Shown here one piece after another: positions 61,654 through 64,000 of a stretch of 64,000 bases of DNA. The DNA is taken from the NCBI RefSeq assembly GCF_900142125.1, contig NZ_FQZT01000007.1, forward strand, positions 62,001 to 126,000, written 5' to 3'. The stretch comes from Malonomonas rubra DSM 5091. Lineage in GTDB: Bacteria > Desulfobacterota > Desulfuromonadia > Desulfuromonadales > Geopsychrobacteraceae. The notes beneath the pieces were generated by a model. The model saw only the letters and a list, made by a program, of their open reading frames with translations. It did not search any database and was not told the DNA's origin. Position numbers and translations under genes: made by a program. Position 1 is the stretch's first letter; every line of letters begins with the position of its first letter.

Positions 61654-64000
61654 ATGAAAGAACTGCTGAAAGAGTTTTGTAAAATATTCTTGCCGATCCT
61701 GCTCGGGCTGTCCCTGGTCTTCGGACTGACGTTTCGCCACGTCCAGTTCGACTACGACAAGCTGGTTTCCCTGGAGCAGGAGAGCCTGTTGAAGCGGCAG
61801 GAACTGGCCTTCTACCAGACCATTGAACCCTTGCTCGGAGAGCTTAAAGTCCTGGTTGCTTTGGCGACGCCACATATCGAAAAGGGTGTCTTGGTCCCGC
61901 AAGGATTCTCCCATCTGCAGGAAGACTTTTTTGCCTTCAGCAACAACAACAAAATCTATGACCAGATCCGTTTCATCGATCCGCTGGGCAGAGAGCAGAT
62001 TCGTGTCGACTGGACACCGGATGACGGCGCTCAACTGATCCCGCAACATCAATTGCAGGACAAAAGCGACCGTTACTATTTCCAAGAAGGTATGCGCCCC
62101 GGCAACAACATCTATATTTCCGCTCTCGATCTGAATATGGAAAATGGCAGGGTCGAACTGCCATTTAAGCCGATGCTGCGCCTGACAGCCCAGATCACCG
62201 ATCAGCAGGGAGAGGTTCAGGGGCTGATCGTGCTGAACTATCGTGCATCGCACCTGTTGAACCGGTTGCAGCAGGTTTTTTCCGAGCAGGCCGGGGAACA
62301 TCTTTTACTGAATCAAGCAGGCTATTTTATTATCGGCCCCAGCGCAGAGCAGGAGTGGGGCTCTGTCCTGAGGGAGCGGAATCAGAGCACCTTTTCCCGT
62401 TACGCTCCTGATACCTGGCAGAAAATCAGCGAAGGAACCAGAGGCCAGCTCGCAACCGATAACGGTCTGTACAGCTATGCCCGCATCTCTCTTTTTAAAC
62501 ATTTACAGGACGTGCACAACTCACAACTGAAAGGTTCTGTCAGCGAAGATTGGTTCCTGGTCTCCAGGATCCCACCGGAGTTGATGGTTGAGCCGCACCG
62601 CTTTCAGTCACAAGCAATTGCACTGCTCGCCATTAGCTTTCTGGCCCTGCTCTCCCTTGCCTGGAGTCGGGCCAATGTTAAAAATCGGAGGACGCAGGAA
62701 CTGCTGCATGAAAGTGAGGACCAGTTCCGCAACGCTTTCGAGTACGCTCCGATCGGTATGGCCCTGATCAACAGGGACGGAAATTATGCCCAGACCAACC
62801 AGGCGATGTGTAACATGCTCGGCTTCAGCCCGGAAGAACTGAAACAACAGAACTGCATCGGTTTAAGTTGTGCTGATGAGATCGACGACATTCAGGAACT
62901 TTTCCAGCGCCTGCTCTCCGGGGAGCGTGACCATGTACAGATGGAAAAGAACTACCTGCGCAAATCGGGCGAAAAAATACGGGCCCGGGTGTCCGCCTCG
63001 GTTACGCGGGATAACCAGGGTCAGGTCAAGCAGATCATTGCCCAGATTGAGAATATCGACGCGATCAAAAAAACGCAGCAAGCACTGATCGACGCCAAAC
63101 ATGAAGCGGAACAGGCCAACGCGATCAAAGACCGTTTCATGGCGACCATGAGCCATGAGATCCGTACACCGATGAACGGTGTTATCGGCATGACCGAGCT
63201 GGTCCTCGACACCGAGCTTGACCGGGAACAACGTGAATGCCTGGAGATGGCCAACAAGTCTGCCAAGGCGCTCTCCAGCCTGCTCAACGACATCCTCAAT
63301 TTCAGCCGCTGGCAACAGATCGGGTTGGGATTGCAGGAAGAACAATTCAACCTGCCCCAGTTACTGGACGAAACGGTCAAAGGCCTTAGCGTTCAAGCGC
63401 GCAGCAAGGGGCTGGAACTGATTTACGATGTCCCGAAAGATATTCCGCAGCAGGTCATCGGTGATTCCAGCCGCCTGCGCCAGGTCATCTACAACCTGTT
63501 GTGGAATGCGATCAAGTTTACCAGCTCCGGTGAGGTTGAGCTGAAAGTCCGCAGTAAAGGACCGGCCGTTGCCGGAACCAAGGTTCCGCTCACCTTTGCC
63601 ATTCGCGACACCGGGATCGGCATTCCAGAAGAAAAGCAGCAGGATATTTTCCGCAGTTTCGTTCAGCTTGATAACGGCTCTAACCGGCAGAACGAAGGCG
63701 CCGGCCTCGGACTGGCCATCGTCTCGCAAATTCTGCAAGCGATGGACAGCAACCTAGAACTGCAAAGCGCTCCGGGCCAGGGCAGCACCTTCTCTTTCAG
63801 TGCCCAGATTCTGATCGCCGAAACAGCGGAGGAAGAGGCCCCGACAGAGGCTGAAGAGCAGCAGGTTCTGCTGGTCGATGACAACAGCAACGCCGCCAGC
63901 GTTTACAGCGCGATCCTGGCAACACTCGGCTTTCAATCACTGGTTGCCCACGATGGCTACCAGGCGTTGTCGCTGTTGAAAAAGCAACGGCAAAAAGGTG
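61654..64000 (+). CDS. Hybrid sensor histidine kinase, cut by the window end
   Basis: An ATG at 61654 opens a frame of at least 782 codons that runs off the right edge. It has a signal/TM helix (about 9-27), a periplasmic sensor region (about 30-310, Cache-like), TM2 (about 320-340) and a PAS domain (about 355-480). A HisKA domain follows with His501 in MATMSHEIRTPMNGVIGM, then an HATPase domain (about 590-715; N-box near LLWNAIKF; DTGIGIP; GAGLGLAIVSQIL). A receiver starts with VLLVDDNS at about 737 and is incomplete. It follows cheD by 24 nt, so it is probably part of the same operon and may feed phosphate to downstream partners. The rest of the protein is outside the window. Confidence 0.88.
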   Translation, partial: MKELLKEFCKIFLPILLGLSLVFGLTFRHVQFDYDKLVSLEQESLLKRQELAFYQTIEPLLGELKVLVALATPHIEKGVLVPQGFSHLQEDFFAFSNNNKIYDQIRFIDPLGREQIRVDWTPDDGAQLIPQHQLQDKSDRYYFQEGMRPGNNIYISALDLNMENGRVELPFKPMLRLTAQITDQQGEVQGLIVLNYRASHLLNRLQQVFSEQAGEHLLLNQAGYFIIGPSAEQEWGSVLRERNQSTFSRYAPDTWQKISEGTRGQLATDNGLYSYARISLFKHLQDVHNSQLKGSVSEDWFLVSRIPPELMVEPHRFQSQAIALLAISFLALLSLAWSRANVKNRRTQELLHESEDQFRNAFEYAPIGMALINRDGNYAQTNQAMCNMLGFSPEELKQQNCIGLSCADEIDDIQELFQRLLSGERDHVQMEKNYLRKSGEKIRARVSASVTRDNQGQVKQIIAQIENIDAIKKTQQALIDAKHEAEQANAIKDRFMATMSHEIRTPMNGVIGMTELVLDTELDREQRECLEMANKSAKALSSLLNDILNFSRWQQIGLGLQEEQFNLPQLLDETVKGLSVQARSKGLELIYDVPKDIPQQVIGDSSRLRQVIYNLLWNAIKFTSSGEVELKVRSKGPAVAGTKVPLTFAIRDTGIGIPEEKQQDIFRSFVQLDNGSNRQNEGAGLGLAIVSQILQAMDSNLELQSAPGQGSTFSFSAQILIAETAEEEAPTEAEEQQVLLVDDNSNAASVYSAILATLGFQSLVAHDGYQALSLLKKQRQKG

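Overview
The window looks like chromosomal DNA of an anaerobic, motile, Gram-negative bacterium of the Desulfuromonadales type (Desulfobacterota, formerly Deltaproteobacteria). This is inferred from the dense mix of PAS histidine kinases, sigma-54 activators and chemotaxis genes, the C4-dicarboxylate-type TRAP transporter, the outer-membrane export systems, and a probable small selenoprotein. I made no database search, so the genus is not fixed. No rRNA, tRNA, CRISPR array, prophage or insertion sequence was recognised.

Left part (437-9966, minus strand): a sensory block. A MASE-like/Cache/PAS histidine kinase and a receiver protein with a zinc-ribbon-like tail come last. Before them lie cheX, cheW, an NtrC-type activator and a Cache chemoreceptor. 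The cheW and chemoreceptor genes each have a -24/-12 (sigma-54) promoter, and upstream of each sit dyads of the form TGTGCCATGGCACA. The NtrC-type activator encoded between them is the obvious candidate to bind these dyads. Next (10038-18469) is housekeeping and signalling: a YkgJ Cys-cluster protein, a 2-hydroxyacid dehydrogenase, a diguanylate cyclase, an HDOD protein and a pentapeptide-repeat potassium channel in one tight operon, then two small envelope proteins, a U32 protein and a DsbC-like lipoprotein.

Middle part (18667-40017): a membrane-anchored chemoreceptor; a three-gene RND exporter / LolA-like / beta-barrel operon; a TRAP transporter with two tandem binding proteins and a UspA protein; a fructose PTS operon (fruB-fruK-fruA) divergent from a LacI-type regulator, with a 46-bp perfect palindrome in front of fruB; and two Spy/CpxP-like genes.

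Right part (40256-64000): an RND tripartite efflux operon divergent from a CpxR/CpxA-like two-component system. The boxes GTAAA-N5-GTAAA lie ahead of cpxR and ahead of both Spy-like genes, so these probably form one envelope-stress regulon. The cpxRA transcript seems to run on into a short one-TM reading frame with an in-frame UGA followed by a SECIS-like hairpin. Then comes a PAS kinase/sigma-54 activator pair and, behind a second sigma-54 promoter with TTGCA-type dyads, a large chemosensory operon: pseudo-receiver, soluble receptor-like protein with Asp-Val-Glu-Leu-Trp repeats, CheY, STAS protein, CheA, CheW, CZB chemoreceptor, CheR, CheD, and a hybrid kinase cut by the window end. Two chemoreceptors in different clusters end in EF(G/T)RF, which fits the CheR/CheB docking pentapeptide pattern.
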